From the NCBI RefSeq assembly GCF_001612635.1, contig NZ_BDAV01000009.1, positions 310,001 to 374,000 of the forward strand: a stretch of 64,000 nt of DNA. The letters run 5' to 3'. A program made the position numbers and the translations under genes. The notes under the pieces are model-generated. The model worked only from the letters and a program-made list of their open reading frames with translations. It had not been told where the DNA came from and searched no databases. Positions 43,091 to 50,870 of the stretch are shown here, one piece after another (the first letter of the stretch is position 1; the number at the start of each line of letters is the position of its first letter). The stretch is from Nocardia africana NBRC 100379 (GTDB lineage Bacteria > Actinomycetota > Actinomycetes > Mycobacteriales > Mycobacteriaceae).

Positions 43091-44134
43091 TCATGCGATG
43101 TCGGTGGAACCGCGATCGTCGCCGCGGTCGGCCGGTGGCTCGTGTTCGAGCGTGCGGACCAGGGCCGCGGCGAGCAGAGCGACCGTCCGATCGTCGTCGT
43201 GTATCAAGGGCCGCAACGTATTCAGCGCGAGCGAGCCGGGTAGCTCGGCCAGCGCCTGGGTGAGCCGCAGCCGCACCGGCGAACCCGGCGGGTGTGCGGC
43301 CAACTCCCGGGCCAGCGCACCCAGGATGCGATCCGCCCATTTCGCGTCCCGGGCCAGCGATCCCAGGAGCTCGGCCGCCTCGACATCGTTCGGGCCCTCG
43401 ATCACGGTGGCGACGAGTTCCGGGACCGCGCGGGTCTGTCCGCGCGCGCCGAGAGCGAGTGCGGAGATCCTCCGGACGGTCGCGTCCGCGTCGGTGAGCG
43501 CGTCCAGCAGCACAGCGGTGGACTCCTGCCCGGAGATCTCGGCGAGCGCCGACGCCGCCCGCCGCCGGACCTCGACATCGGCGGAGTCCAGGCCGGAAGC
43601 CACGTTCAGCACTCCATCCGCTCCGGCCCGCGCGAGAGCCCACCGCAGTGCTCCCGCGACATAGGGATCGGATTCGGTGAGCACCGCCTCGGCCAGCAAC
43701 TCGGCCGGCATATCCTCGGCCGGAGCGAGGACGGCCTGCTGTCGCCGGGCGGCATCGGACGACCCCAGCCCGCGCAGGAGTTCGACGATGCGCAGGGCGT
43801 CCTGCCATCCGGAGGGTTCGGCCGCCTCGACCGCACGCAGCCGTTCGAGCAGCTCCCGGTCCCGGTTCAGCCGTTCCTCGGTCGCTCGCACGAGGTCGCC
43901 GACCAGGGCGGACGGCGTGAAGCCGGGATCGTCGAGGGCGCGCCCGATCTGGGTCAGTGACAGGCCCAGCGACCGCAGACCTTCGACATGGAAGATCCGC
44001 CGGATGTCCTGGACGGAGTACTCCCGGTAGCCGCCGATGGTGCGGCCGGTCGGCCGCACCAGCCCGAGGGAGTCGTAGTGCCGCAGCATGCGGGCGCTCA
44101 CTCCCGAGTAACGGGCCACCTCGCCGATCAGCAC
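43091..44134 (-). CDS. MerR-type regulator fused to HEAT repeats
   Basis: The 347-residue protein starts (GTG) with a MerR winged helix (LIGEVARYSGVSARMLRHYDSLGLV, then TIGGYREYS) and a coiled dimerisation helix. From about residue 130 to the end it is built of HEAT-like alpha hairpins (ALRWALARAGADGVLNVA; VRRRAASALAEI; VRRISALALGARG). The HEAT solenoid probably senses a protein or DNA partner in place of the small effector domain of MerR proteins. It overlaps the HEAT-only gene by seven bases, and a MerR-type promoter precedes both. Confidence 0.85.
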   Translation of the reverse strand: MLIGEVARYSGVSARMLRHYDSLGLVRPTGRTIGGYREYSVQDIRRIFHVEGLRSLGLSLTQIGRALDDPGFTPSALVGDLVRATEERLNRDRELLERLRAVEAAEPSGWQDALRIVELLRGLGSSDAARRQQAVLAPAEDMPAELLAEAVLTESDPYVAGALRWALARAGADGVLNVASGLDSADVEVRRRAASALAEISGQESTAVLLDALTDADATVRRISALALGARGQTRAVPELVATVIEGPNDVEAAELLGSLARDAKWADRILGALARELAAHPPGSPVRLRLTQALAELPGSLALNTLRPLIHDDDRTVALLAAALVRTLEHEPPADRGDDRGSTDIA

Positions 44135-44805
44135 GCGGTCGACTCCTCTCGCTCCGGTCCGAGCGCACGAATCCGTCTGGCGTCGTCGATCGCGAGGTCG
44201 AAACCGGCGTCCGGATCACGCAGCAGGATTTCGGTGGCGCGCGCATGTGCCCGGACCACCGGATCCGGGTTCGCCTTCGCCGACCGCAGGACCGGCTCGA
44301 TGATCTCGCCCAAGGCGACCAGGGCGCGGCTCACACTCAGCCGCACCTCGCGGTTACCGCGGCCGAACTGGGTGGCCAGTGTCTCGGCCAGGGCTTGCTT
44401 GTCGGCGTCGGGCACCAGGACGACGGCGGCGCGCCACGCGCTGCGTGCGACGTCGTCGTCGGCATCCATCAGCAACGACCGGGTGATCGCGGGCCAAGCG
44501 CTGCGGTCCCCGATCTTCGACAGGGTGTGCAGCGCCTGGCTGCGCGCCTGGGGACGGTCCGAACCCAGTTGCGCACGCAATTTCGGAACCGTGACCGCGG
44601 CCGGAATCCGGGTGAGCGCCCAGGTGAGCATGTCGCGCACGAAGAAGTCCGGCTCGATCGCGGACCGCTCTACCAGCGCATCGGCGAATTCCGCCTCGGG
44701 ACGGGTGCCGAGCGCCAGCGCCGCCTCGAGCCGTGTCGAGGAGTTGTTCGCCGCCAGTGCGTCGAGCAGCCGCATGTTCCGTGGGTTCCTGTGTGTCGAG
44801 TTCAT
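44128..44805 (-). CDS. HEAT-repeat protein
   Basis: From ATG 44805 behind GGAGGTGG this 225-residue protein consists almost wholly of HEAT-like helical pairs (TRLEAALALGTRP; VRDMLTWALTRIP; ARSQALHTLSKIG; VRLSVSRALVALG). It has no catalytic motif. It is co-transcribed with the MerR-HEAT gene and its repeats resemble those fused to that regulator, so the two may interact or one may be the other's co-sensor. Confidence 0.82.
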   Translation of the reverse strand: MNSTHRNPRNMRLLDALAANNSSTRLEAALALGTRPEAEFADALVERSAIEPDFFVRDMLTWALTRIPAAVTVPKLRAQLGSDRPQARSQALHTLSKIGDRSAWPAITRSLLMDADDDVARSAWRAAVVLVPDADKQALAETLATQFGRGNREVRLSVSRALVALGEIIEPVLRSAKANPDPVVRAHARATEILLRDPDAGFDLAIDDARRIRALGPEREESTAC

Positions 44806-44832
44806 CGAGACCACCTCCGGCAGTCAAGTGAA

Positions 44833-44855
44833 GACCTTGTCACGATGGCAAGGTC
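44833..44855 (-). promoter_or_regulatory. MerR-type promoter/operator of the HEAT operon
   Basis: GACCTTG (44833-44839) and CAAGGTC (44849-44855) form a perfect inverted repeat with a nine-base centre. On the minus strand, TTGACC is followed after 19 nt by TTCACT, the stretched spacing characteristic of MerR-regulated promoters, with the repeat in between. It would drive the HEAT and MerR-HEAT genes and may also affect the divergent methyltransferase gene. Confidence 0.65.
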
Positions 44856-44893
44856 AAGTACACGCACCGGACCCAGAGAAGAGGGAACAGACC

Positions 44894-45508
44894 ATGAGCG
44901 GACGCACGCCCAGCCAGTGGGAAGAGATCACTGCCGCCGATCCCGCGCATTCGACCTGGTACGTGGAGCGTTTCCGGACGATGGCGGCCGAGGGCGCGGA
45001 CATCGTGGGCGAAGCGCGCCTGATCGATGCGATGGTCGGGCGCGGTAGCCGGATTCTGGACGCCGGATGCGGTCCGGGACGGCTGGGCGGCTACCTGTAT
45101 CGCGCCGGTCACGTCGTAGTCGGCGTCGATGTCGATCCGGTGCTGATCGCCGCGGCGGAACAGGATCATCCGGGCCCGACCTGGCTGGTCGGTGACCTCG
45201 CCGAACTGGATCTGCCCAGTCGCGGGGTCGACGGCGACTTCGATGTCATCGTGTGCGCGGGGAACGTGATGACATTCCTGGCGCCCTCCACCCGCGACGC
45301 GGTGCTGTCCGGTTTCGCCCGCCATCTGGCCCCGGCCGGACGGGTCGTGGTCGGGTTCGGCGCGGACCGCGGCTACGAGTTCCCACAGTTCCTGGCCGAC
45401 GCCGAACATGCCGGTCTCCGGGTGGATCTGCGGCTTTCGACATGGGATCTGCGCCCGTTCACCGACGAATCCGACTTTCTGGTGGCGGTGTTCTCGCGCG
45501 CGGAGTGA
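44894..45508 (+). CDS. Class I SAM-dependent methyltransferase
   Basis: This 204-residue Rossmann-fold methyltransferase has motif I ILDAGCGPGRLGGYL, the acidic end of strand two GVDVDP, and motif IV-like FDVIVCAGNVMTFL. It transfers a methyl group from SAM to an unidentified small molecule. ATG 44894 lies within 40 bases of the MerR-type operator on the other side, so expression could be linked to the HEAT regulator. Confidence 0.85.
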   Translation: MSGRTPSQWEEITAADPAHSTWYVERFRTMAAEGADIVGEARLIDAMVGRGSRILDAGCGPGRLGGYLYRAGHVVVGVDVDPVLIAAAEQDHPGPTWLVGDLAELDLPSRGVDGDFDVIVCAGNVMTFLAPSTRDAVLSGFARHLAPAGRVVVGFGADRGYEFPQFLADAEHAGLRVDLRLSTWDLRPFTDESDFLVAVFSRAE

Positions 45509-45579
45509 GGCCGAGCCTGCCCGCTTCGCGACCCACGACGCTGTAGAGTTCGACCGACACACTCCCGGAGGAGTTCGCC

Positions 45580-46041
45580 ATGACCTACACAGTGGACTTC
45601 ACTACGGTATCGACCGATGGCCTCGAATCGTCGCCGGTCGCGGAGGCGTTGGCCGGTCTGCGCGCCAACGAGGCCCGATACTTCAAGAACAAGTACGACC
45701 ACGTCTTCACGGTGGAGCCCGCCAAGGAGGCCCAGTCGACCGTCGACTGGGTCAGCCGGATCCTCGAGGACGAACGCGGCATCGTCATCTCCTCCCCTCC
45801 GCTCGAGGCCACGGCCTTCGAAGTGGACGGCATCCGCATCGCCTATGTCTTCTACGAGAGCGGCCTGTCGATCAACGTCATGTATTCGATCGACGATCCC
45901 GGCAAGCGGGCGGTGGGCTTCAAGCTGTCCGACGGGATGGAAATCCCCACCGAACTCTCGTCTTTCAAGTTCGCGAGGCAGAAGTCGAAGCTGGCGGGCA
46001 CGATTCGCGGCTCCTACTTCGTCATCAAGAACGAATACTGA
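45580..46041 (+). CDS. Hypothetical protein, 153 residues
   Basis: This soluble protein follows a strong GGAGGAG site. Predicted composition is alternating strands and helices: TYTVDFTTVSTDGLE at the start, FEVDGIRIAYVFYESGLSINV in the middle and a Lys-rich C-terminus. It has an unusually high Lys content for this genome region (KNKYDH, RQKSKLAG). I do not recognise the family. It ends 28 nt before the convergent sigma-factor gene. Confidence 0.65.
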   Translation: MTYTVDFTTVSTDGLESSPVAEALAGLRANEARYFKNKYDHVFTVEPAKEAQSTVDWVSRILEDERGIVISSPPLEATAFEVDGIRIAYVFYESGLSINVMYSIDDPGKRAVGFKLSDGMEIPTELSSFKFARQKSKLAGTIRGSYFVIKNEY

Positions 46042-46069
46042 TCCTCCGCCGGAGCTGTGGTGGCGGCGG

Positions 46070-47233
46070 TCAGGCCCAGCGGTCGGTTCGCCGGCGCAGC
46101 AGCGCCCGCACCCGTGCTGCCTCGCGAGTGAGGTGGTCGCGCTCCGCGACGCTGGTGGCGGTGCCGGATGCCGCGGCGTACAGATCGGCGGCCTGTTCGA
46201 GGTCGCCGGCGCGTTCGAGAAGGTAGGCGTGGACCGCGGCATACCGGGGTAGCCCGGGGTCCACCTTGCTCAATTCCGCGAGGCCGGCCTGGGGTCCGTC
46301 GGCTTCACCGACCGCGACCGCGCGATTGAGTCGCACCACCGGGCTGCCGGTGAGATTCAGCAGTTCGTCGTACCACTCCACGATCTGTACCCAGTCCGTC
46401 TCGGCGGCGGTCGGGGCATCGGCGTGCAGAGCGGCGATGGCTGCCTGCGCCTGATATTCGCCCAGGCGATCCCGCGCCAATGCCGCTTGCAGAATCGCGA
46501 CTCCCTCGGCGATCAGCGTTGTGTCCCACAGTGTTCGGTCCTGTTCTGCCAGCGGCACGAGGCGTCCGCCCGGGCCCGTGCGGGAGGCGCGGCGGGCATG
46601 GTGCAGCAGCATGAGGGCGAGCAGCCCCGCGACCTCCGGGTCGTCGGTCGCGGCGGCGAGCTGGCGAGTGAGGCGGATCGCTTCGGCGGCCAGGTCGATG
46701 TCGCCGCTGTAGCCCTCGTTGAATACGAGGTAGAGGACTCGCAGCACCGTCGCCGGATCGCCGGGCCGGTCCAGCGGCAGCCCCGCGAGACGCCGTTTGG
46801 CCCGGCTGATCCGTTGCGCCATGGTGGCTTCCGGAACGAGGTATGCCGTCGCGATCTGCCGCGTCGTCAGGCCACCGACCGCGCGCAGCGTCAATGCGAC
46901 GGCGGAACCGGGCGACAGCGACGGATGCGCACAGAGGAAATAGAGCCACAGCGAGTCGTCGGCGCCCGGCACCGGACCAGCCGGCGGTTCGTCCTCGACC
47001 GCGAGTTCCCTTTCCCGCCGGGAGGTTTCGGCTCGCGAGGCGTCGAGAAACTTTCGCCACGCGGCCGTGACGAGCCATCCTTTCGGATCGCGCGGCGGCT
47101 CGTCCGGCCAGGTTTCCAGGGCTCGGATCAGCGACTCCTGCACGGCATCCTCGGCCGAGGCGAAGTCCGCGCCACGCCGGACGAGGACACCGATCACCGC
47201 GGGCACCAACTCCCGCAGCAGCGATTCGTTCAC
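46070..47233 (-). CDS. ECF42-type RNA polymerase sigma factor with C-terminal TPR-like domain
   Basis: From GTG 47233 this is a 387-residue sigma factor: region 2 (FASAEDAVQESLIRALETWP; KGWLVTAAWRKFLDASR), region 4 (LTTRQIATAYLVPEATMAQRISRAKRRL) and a ~200-residue helical extension typical of ECF42. Such sigma factors have no membrane anti-sigma factor and are linked to DGPF proteins; the extension is needed for activity. Its GTG overlaps the DGPF gene's stop. It probably directs transcription from the two matching promoters upstream of the PPOX and VOC genes, including its own operon. Confidence 0.9.
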   Translation of the reverse strand: MNESLLRELVPAVIGVLVRRGADFASAEDAVQESLIRALETWPDEPPRDPKGWLVTAAWRKFLDASRAETSRRERELAVEDEPPAGPVPGADDSLWLYFLCAHPSLSPGSAVALTLRAVGGLTTRQIATAYLVPEATMAQRISRAKRRLAGLPLDRPGDPATVLRVLYLVFNEGYSGDIDLAAEAIRLTRQLAAATDDPEVAGLLALMLLHHARRASRTGPGGRLVPLAEQDRTLWDTTLIAEGVAILQAALARDRLGEYQAQAAIAALHADAPTAAETDWVQIVEWYDELLNLTGSPVVRLNRAVAVGEADGPQAGLAELSKVDPGLPRYAAVHAYLLERAGDLEQAADLYAAASGTATSVAERDHLTREAARVRALLRRRTDRWA

Positions 47234-47640
47234 TCGGTCACCGTGGGCATCGCGGTGAGCAACGGGCGCAACTCGAGCCACTCCCCGATCGGCTTCCCGC
47301 CCGCACCGGGCGCCGCGGACAACTCACCGGCCAGTTCGATCGCGCGCTCGTAGGTTTCGACATCGATCAGCATCCAGCCGGCGATGAGGTCTTTGGTCTC
47401 GGCGAACGGGCCGTCGGTGATCGGTGGGCGGCCCTCCCCGTCGGACCGCACGAACGTGCCCTGCGGTGAGAGTGCCCGATGGTCGACGTACTCGCCGGTG
47501 GACTGCAGCCGCGCGGCGAAATCCTCCATGTACCGCACGTGGGCGGTGATCTCCTCCGGGGTCCACTGATCCATCGGCACGTCGTTGACCGATGCGGGCG
47601 CACCCCGATAGTGCTTGAGCAGTAGGTATTTGGGCATCAT
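47230..47640 (-). CDS. DGPF/YCII-family protein, ECF42 partner
   Basis: This 136-residue ferredoxin-like fold protein contains TDGPFAETKDLIAGWMLID, the DGPF motif that gives the family its name. DGPF proteins are encoded beside ECF42 sigma factors and depend on them for expression; their biochemical role is unsettled. It starts at ATG 47640 (or 47637) behind GAGGAG and is coupled to the sigma gene by a GTGA overlap. Confidence 0.9.
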   Translation of the reverse strand: MMPKYLLLKHYRGAPASVNDVPMDQWTPEEITAHVRYMEDFAARLQSTGEYVDHRALSPQGTFVRSDGEGRPPITDGPFAETKDLIAGWMLIDVETYERAIELAGELSAAPGAGGKPIGEWLELRPLLTAMPTVTE

Positions 47641-47680
47641 CGTCTCCTCGGTGGGCACGGCACGCAACCGGCCGTGGTGA

Positions 47681-48178
47681 TCAGGCCTGCTGACGCTCGG
47701 CCCGTTGCCGGACCAGCTCCTCGACCGCGCTGGGCAGGGTGGTGTCGAAGTCGATGAGCTTCACCCAGGTCGGGGTGATGACGATCCGGACCATGCCGTC
47801 GTAGAGCGAGCGGACCTCCGCCTCCCACTCCACGCGCTGTTCGGGAGTCATCTCGTAGCTGCCGTTCATCTGCAGGTATTCCTCGGGGATGCCGTCGACC
47901 ACGTCCAGCTCGGCACGGCCGCGCAGGAGCAGGATCTTCGGCGGATGGACCTCGGTGTCGACCGTCAGCGCGACCTGAGGATTCTGCCGCAACGCGTGCA
48001 GTTTCGGGGCGTTCTTCGTCGTGCAGAGCACGATCTGTGAGCCGTTCCAGGTGAACGCGATGGGGACGTTGCGCGGGGTGCCGTCCTTGGCGACATACGC
48101 CAGGCGCAGCAGGTCGCGGGCCAGCAACTCCCGGCTGATCGGACGGTTGAGGATTTCGGTGATCTCGTGCTGTTCCAT
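47681..48178 (-). CDS. PPOX-class (pyridoxamine-5'-phosphate-oxidase-like) flavin/F420 protein
   Basis: This 165-residue split-barrel protein has LLRLAYVAKDGTPRNVPIAFTWNG, the usual N-terminal strands, and PQVALTVDTE in the core. Members bind FMN, F420 or heme-like cofactors and reduce small molecules. It starts 48178 behind AGGAG and lies 40 nt upstream of the DGPF gene, forming one operon with it and the sigma factor. An ECF-type promoter precedes it. Confidence 0.82.
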   Translation of the reverse strand: MEQHEITEILNRPISRELLARDLLRLAYVAKDGTPRNVPIAFTWNGSQIVLCTTKNAPKLHALRQNPQVALTVDTEVHPPKILLLRGRAELDVVDGIPEEYLQMNGSYEMTPEQRVEWEAEVRSLYDGMVRIVITPTWVKLIDFDTTLPSAVEELVRQRAERQQA

Positions 48179-48232
48179 GGCTGTCGCTCCTGTGTCGGTG
48201 CCGTCGAGCGGGCCGTTCTCGGTTGCTCGTAT

Positions 48233-48262
48233 CTGGGACGGAGCCGGTTCGACGTTCTCGAC
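48233..48262 (-). promoter_or_regulatory. ECF42-type promoter of the PPOX-DGPF-sigma operon
   Basis: On the minus strand GTCGAGAAC (48254-48262) and CGTCCCAG (48233-48240) are separated by 13 nt. The same two blocks with the same spacing occur before the VOC gene. ECF42 promoters are reported to have TGTCGA at -35 and CG(A/T)C at -10; here the -35 block reads CGTCGA. Confidence 0.7.
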
Positions 48263-48306
48263 GTCGATGGGGAATTTTTTTCGAGTGGCCGAATCGGCCG
48301 TGTCGT

Positions 48307-48744
48307 TCAGCGAAGTTCCTCGACAAGACCGATGAGGATGCCGTCGGGACCGCGGACGTAGCAGTAGCGGTAGATGTCTTCGTACCGGGCTATCGTGCCC
48401 ACGAGTTCGGCGCCGTGGGCGCGCAGGCGGCCCAGGACGTCTTCGACATCGTCGACCACGAACGTCAGACGAAGAATGCCCGGCGTGTTGACCGGCGCCT
48501 GCGGGGCCGCGCCGACGGGCGCCGGCGACCGGAACGTGGACAGCTCGACGCGGCTGCCGCCATCCGGAGTCCGCACGACGGCGATGTCGGCTCGCACCCC
48601 TTCCAATCCGAGCAGGTCGTCGGCCCACGGGCCTCCGACCGCGGCCTCGCCCTCCAACTCCATACCCAGTTCGAGGAAGAACGCGACCGCCGCCGCGAGA
48701 TCCTCGACCACGATGCCGACGTGATCCATCCGGTGGATCGTCAT
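48307..48744 (-). CDS. VOC (glyoxalase/bleomycin-resistance) family protein
   Basis: This 145-residue protein has two beta-alpha-beta-beta-beta modules: RMDHVGIVVEDLAAAVAFF at the start and LRLTFVVDDVEDVLGRL in the second half, ending YVRGPDGILIGLVEEL. Likely metal ligands are His near residue 8 and the C-terminal Glu. It may be a glyoxalase, dioxygenase or resistance protein. It has its own copy of the ECF42-type promoter and GAGGAG before the ATG. Confidence 0.85.
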   Translation of the reverse strand: MTIHRMDHVGIVVEDLAAAVAFFLELGMELEGEAAVGGPWADDLLGLEGVRADIAVVRTPDGGSRVELSTFRSPAPVGAAPQAPVNTPGILRLTFVVDDVEDVLGRLRAHGAELVGTIARYEDIYRYCYVRGPDGILIGLVEELR

Positions 48745-48816
48745 GATGTTCTCCTCGGTTTCGTCGCGACCGTTGCCTCCGAGCCGATCGGCCCAGGCGT
48801 TCCGATGCTCGTACTC

Positions 48817-48848
48817 CTGGGACGCAGCCGCCCGACCGTTCTCGACAT
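48817..48848 (-). promoter_or_regulatory. ECF42-type promoter of the VOC gene
   Basis: Minus-strand TGTCGAGAAC ends at 48838 and begins at 48847; CGTCCCAG occupies 48817-48824 after a 13-nt gap, giving 17 nt between TGTCGA and CGTC. The block spacing equals that of the promoter at 48233-48262, and a shared TACGAGCA follows both. Confidence 0.72.
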
Positions 48849-49104
48849 CCCCGCGAAAGAATTCTCGGACCCTATCCGAGACCGGTTGTCAGGCGCGCCG
48901 AGAGCAGCCTCGTCGCAATGCGCGCAGGTGTCATCAGGAGAGTGGTGTCTTGCGTCAAGATCCTGGCAGGATCTCGCCGGTCATGAGGTTTACGCCAGGA
49001 TGCAGCGACCGCGGTCAGCGCGCGGTAATGCCGAATACAGTGTTTTCAGGAGCCGGCCTCGGCGATCCTGCTACGCGGAGATCGGCTCGGGTACCGTGCG
49101 CGGT

Positions 49105-49605
49105 GTGGAGTTGTTGAGACGGTTCACCTCTAAGCAGTATTCGCAAGCTCTGGAGTCTTGGGCGTGGATCGGGGTGCAAGGTAAGGAACCGATTTTCGCG
49201 TCGCCGTTCGGGGACATCTTCTTCGACTCCGAGGAGGGTGTCTGGCTGCTCGACATTGTCGAGGGGACGCTGGAGTGGGGTTGGACTGATCTCGGGGAAT
49301 GTGGGAGCGAGCTGGATACTGTTGAGGGGCAGGAGGATTGGTTACGCGCGGATCTTGCCCGAGCGGCCTCCGCGTGCGGGCTGAGACCGAAGCGGTCAGA
49401 GATTTTGGACTTTGCCGTTCCTCCGAAGGTGGGTGGTGAGCTGGCCCTGGCCAATATTCACGTCATGGATTTTGTGACCGGCGTGGGTATGGCTGGTCAG
49501 ATCCACGAGCAACTGCGGTATGTACCCGAGGGTGCGACGATCCAGTTCAAGGTGCAGGAGCCGGAGCGCCGAACTGGTTTGCGTCGATGGCTACCTGGGC
49601 GGTAG
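49105..49605 (+). CDS. Tdi1-like (DUF1851) immunity-type protein
   Basis: This ~166-residue protein resembles the C-terminal T6SS immunity protein Tdi1/DUF1851 family: IFASPFGDIFFDSEEGVWLLDIVEGTLEWGW, split by variable positions, then a helical middle and a beta-rich end. Family members neutralise a cognate toxin. No toxin gene is adjacent, so it would be an orphan immunity gene, often kept as protection against neighbours' toxins. The start may be GTG 49105, seven bases after TACCGT, or GTG 49096. Third-position GC is visibly lower than in flanking genes, suggesting recent acquisition. Confidence 0.65.
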   Translation: MELLRRFTSKQYSQALESWAWIGVQGKEPIFASPFGDIFFDSEEGVWLLDIVEGTLEWGWTDLGECGSELDTVEGQEDWLRADLARAASACGLRPKRSEILDFAVPPKVGGELALANIHVMDFVTGVGMAGQIHEQLRYVPEGATIQFKVQEPERRTGLRRWLPGR

Positions 49606-50044
49606 ACCCAATATCCGCTACTGCCGCATGGCGCGCTGAGTGAACCGGCCGTGACAGGTTCTTCGAAGGCCCACAGGGCGAGCGCATCTCGACGATTTCG
49701 TGGGTCTGTGCCTGCAAAAATGCCGGCAGTCTTCGAGTCGGCCGGACCTCTCCGTGACTATCTGGCACCAGCGCATGAAAGGCGTCGAGCTCGAGGTGTA
49801 GTCGCGCGAAGCGGGCGGCCCCGCCGTGACGGCGCCAAGGATTCTCCCTATTCCGCCTCCCGAACGCACTCATCTGCCACGGGCCGCGCGGTTCGAAGCG
49901 GTCAATCGGTCGGCCCTGAAAATCGCTGGCACCGACCGGTTTTGATCTCGAGCCGACCGCCCTCAGCGTCGACCCAACGCGCTGTCCTACCGATGACAGT
50001 GTTTTCGCGACTTGGGATCCGCCATGGGGGCTGGTGGAGCACAG
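49606..50044. other. Gene-free stretch in the variable patch
   Basis: Open frames on both strands here have Arg/Pro/Ser-rich products without recognisable folds. The 32-nt segment 49975-50006 resembles 49016-49047 on the other side of the Tdi1-like gene (about 24 of 32 matches, ending in ACAGTGTTTTC). The sequence looks like decayed or recombined DNA rather than a gene. Confidence 0.45.
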
Positions 50045-50353
50045 TCAGAGGTGATCATCGCCGAGGGTGAACGGGTCCTGACCGGATTTGTAGGCGCACC
50101 ATTCCTGCCAGAGGTTGTCCGGATCGATGTCGCGATATCCACGCGACCGATCCAATGCTCGCTGGTCCGACAGCGGCATCATCATGCAGAGGGCGTTATC
50201 GCGTACGTCGAGGACCTCGTCCTCTGTCAAAGCCGCGCCCTTGTCGTCTTCCCGGCGAATCAGCAGGGCGATGAGCGCAGGAATCGGGATGGGAACCAAA
50301 GGATCATCGTCGCGCACCGCCTGGCCCGGCTCGATGGGCTGATGGGTGTTCAC
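50045..50353 (-). CDS. Small hypothetical protein
   Basis: GTG 50353 follows GGGAGGGG and gives 102 residues; the frame beyond it is unlikely to be translated. The protein has a hydrophobic VPIPIPALIALLI segment near residue 25, a helix with TEDEVLDVRDNALCMMM, and an aromatic C-terminus with YRDIDPDNLWQEW. I do not recognise a family. It lies between the Tdi1-like gene and an IS remnant, in the same variable patch. Confidence 0.6.
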   Translation of the reverse strand: MNTHQPIEPGQAVRDDDPLVPIPIPALIALLIRREDDKGAALTEDEVLDVRDNALCMMMPLSDQRALDRSRGYRDIDPDNLWQEWCAYKSGQDPFTLGDDHL

Positions 50354-50508
50354 AGCAAATCCCCTCCCTACGACAGACAAGACAGCACTCGAAGCGCCGC
50401 CGGAACTGTACACGAACCTCGACACTAGGCCCGGCAAGCGGAGAAGGACGCTACGCGAATGCCTGCCCTGCAATCGAATCGGCGTCTCACTCTTCACGAG
50501 ACGTGCTG

Positions 50509-50769
50509 CTAGAGGCAGCCGAGCGCCCTATTCCGCCTACGCAACCACCGCTGCTCCGGTGAACCCTGCGTCCCGTCCGGACCGCTGGGCACTTCGCCCA
50601 GCGCTTTCGTCCCCGCCTCCAGGAACGCCTGCTTCCACTTGCCCACCGATGGCGTTGACACCCCGCGCCGCCGTGTGGCCTCCGCAGCGCTCATCTCTCC
50701 GGCCAGCACCGACAACACCACTCTCACCTTGTCTTCGACCGGGATCTTCAACCGTCGTGACCTGGCCAC
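50509..50769 (-). pseudogene. IS3-type transposase OrfA remnant
   Basis: From GTG 50769 the frame encodes ~86 residues: RRLKIPVEDKVRVVLSVL, then RRGVSTPSVGKWKQAFLEAG, the helix-turn-helix start of IS3-family OrfA proteins. The usual leucine-zipper end and all of OrfB are missing, and no terminal inverted repeats were seen. It is the broken remainder of an insertion sequence and marks past recombination beside dinB. Confidence 0.65.
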
Positions 50770-50854
50770 CGACCGGCTCCTTCCCGGTCCGATGTGCTCG
50801 GAGATTAAACCGAGCAACCCTGCCGGAAAGTTTGACACGTAGAGTGGTCTAGTA

Positions 50855-50870
50855 TCGAACATATGTTCGC
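50855..50870 (+). promoter_or_regulatory. LexA/SOS box overlapping the dinB start codon
   Basis: TCGAACATATGTTCGC differs by one base from the actinobacterial LexA palindrome TCGAAC-N4-GTTCGA. The ATG of dinB lies in its centre. TAGTAT at 50850-50855 is seven bases before the ATG, so the transcript may be leaderless and the bound repressor would cover the transcription start. Confidence 0.75.

Noticed and set aside
49547..50070. Overlapping open frames on both strands between the Tdi1-like gene and the next gene
   Set aside because: No ribosome site or recognisable fold, and both strands look equally open.
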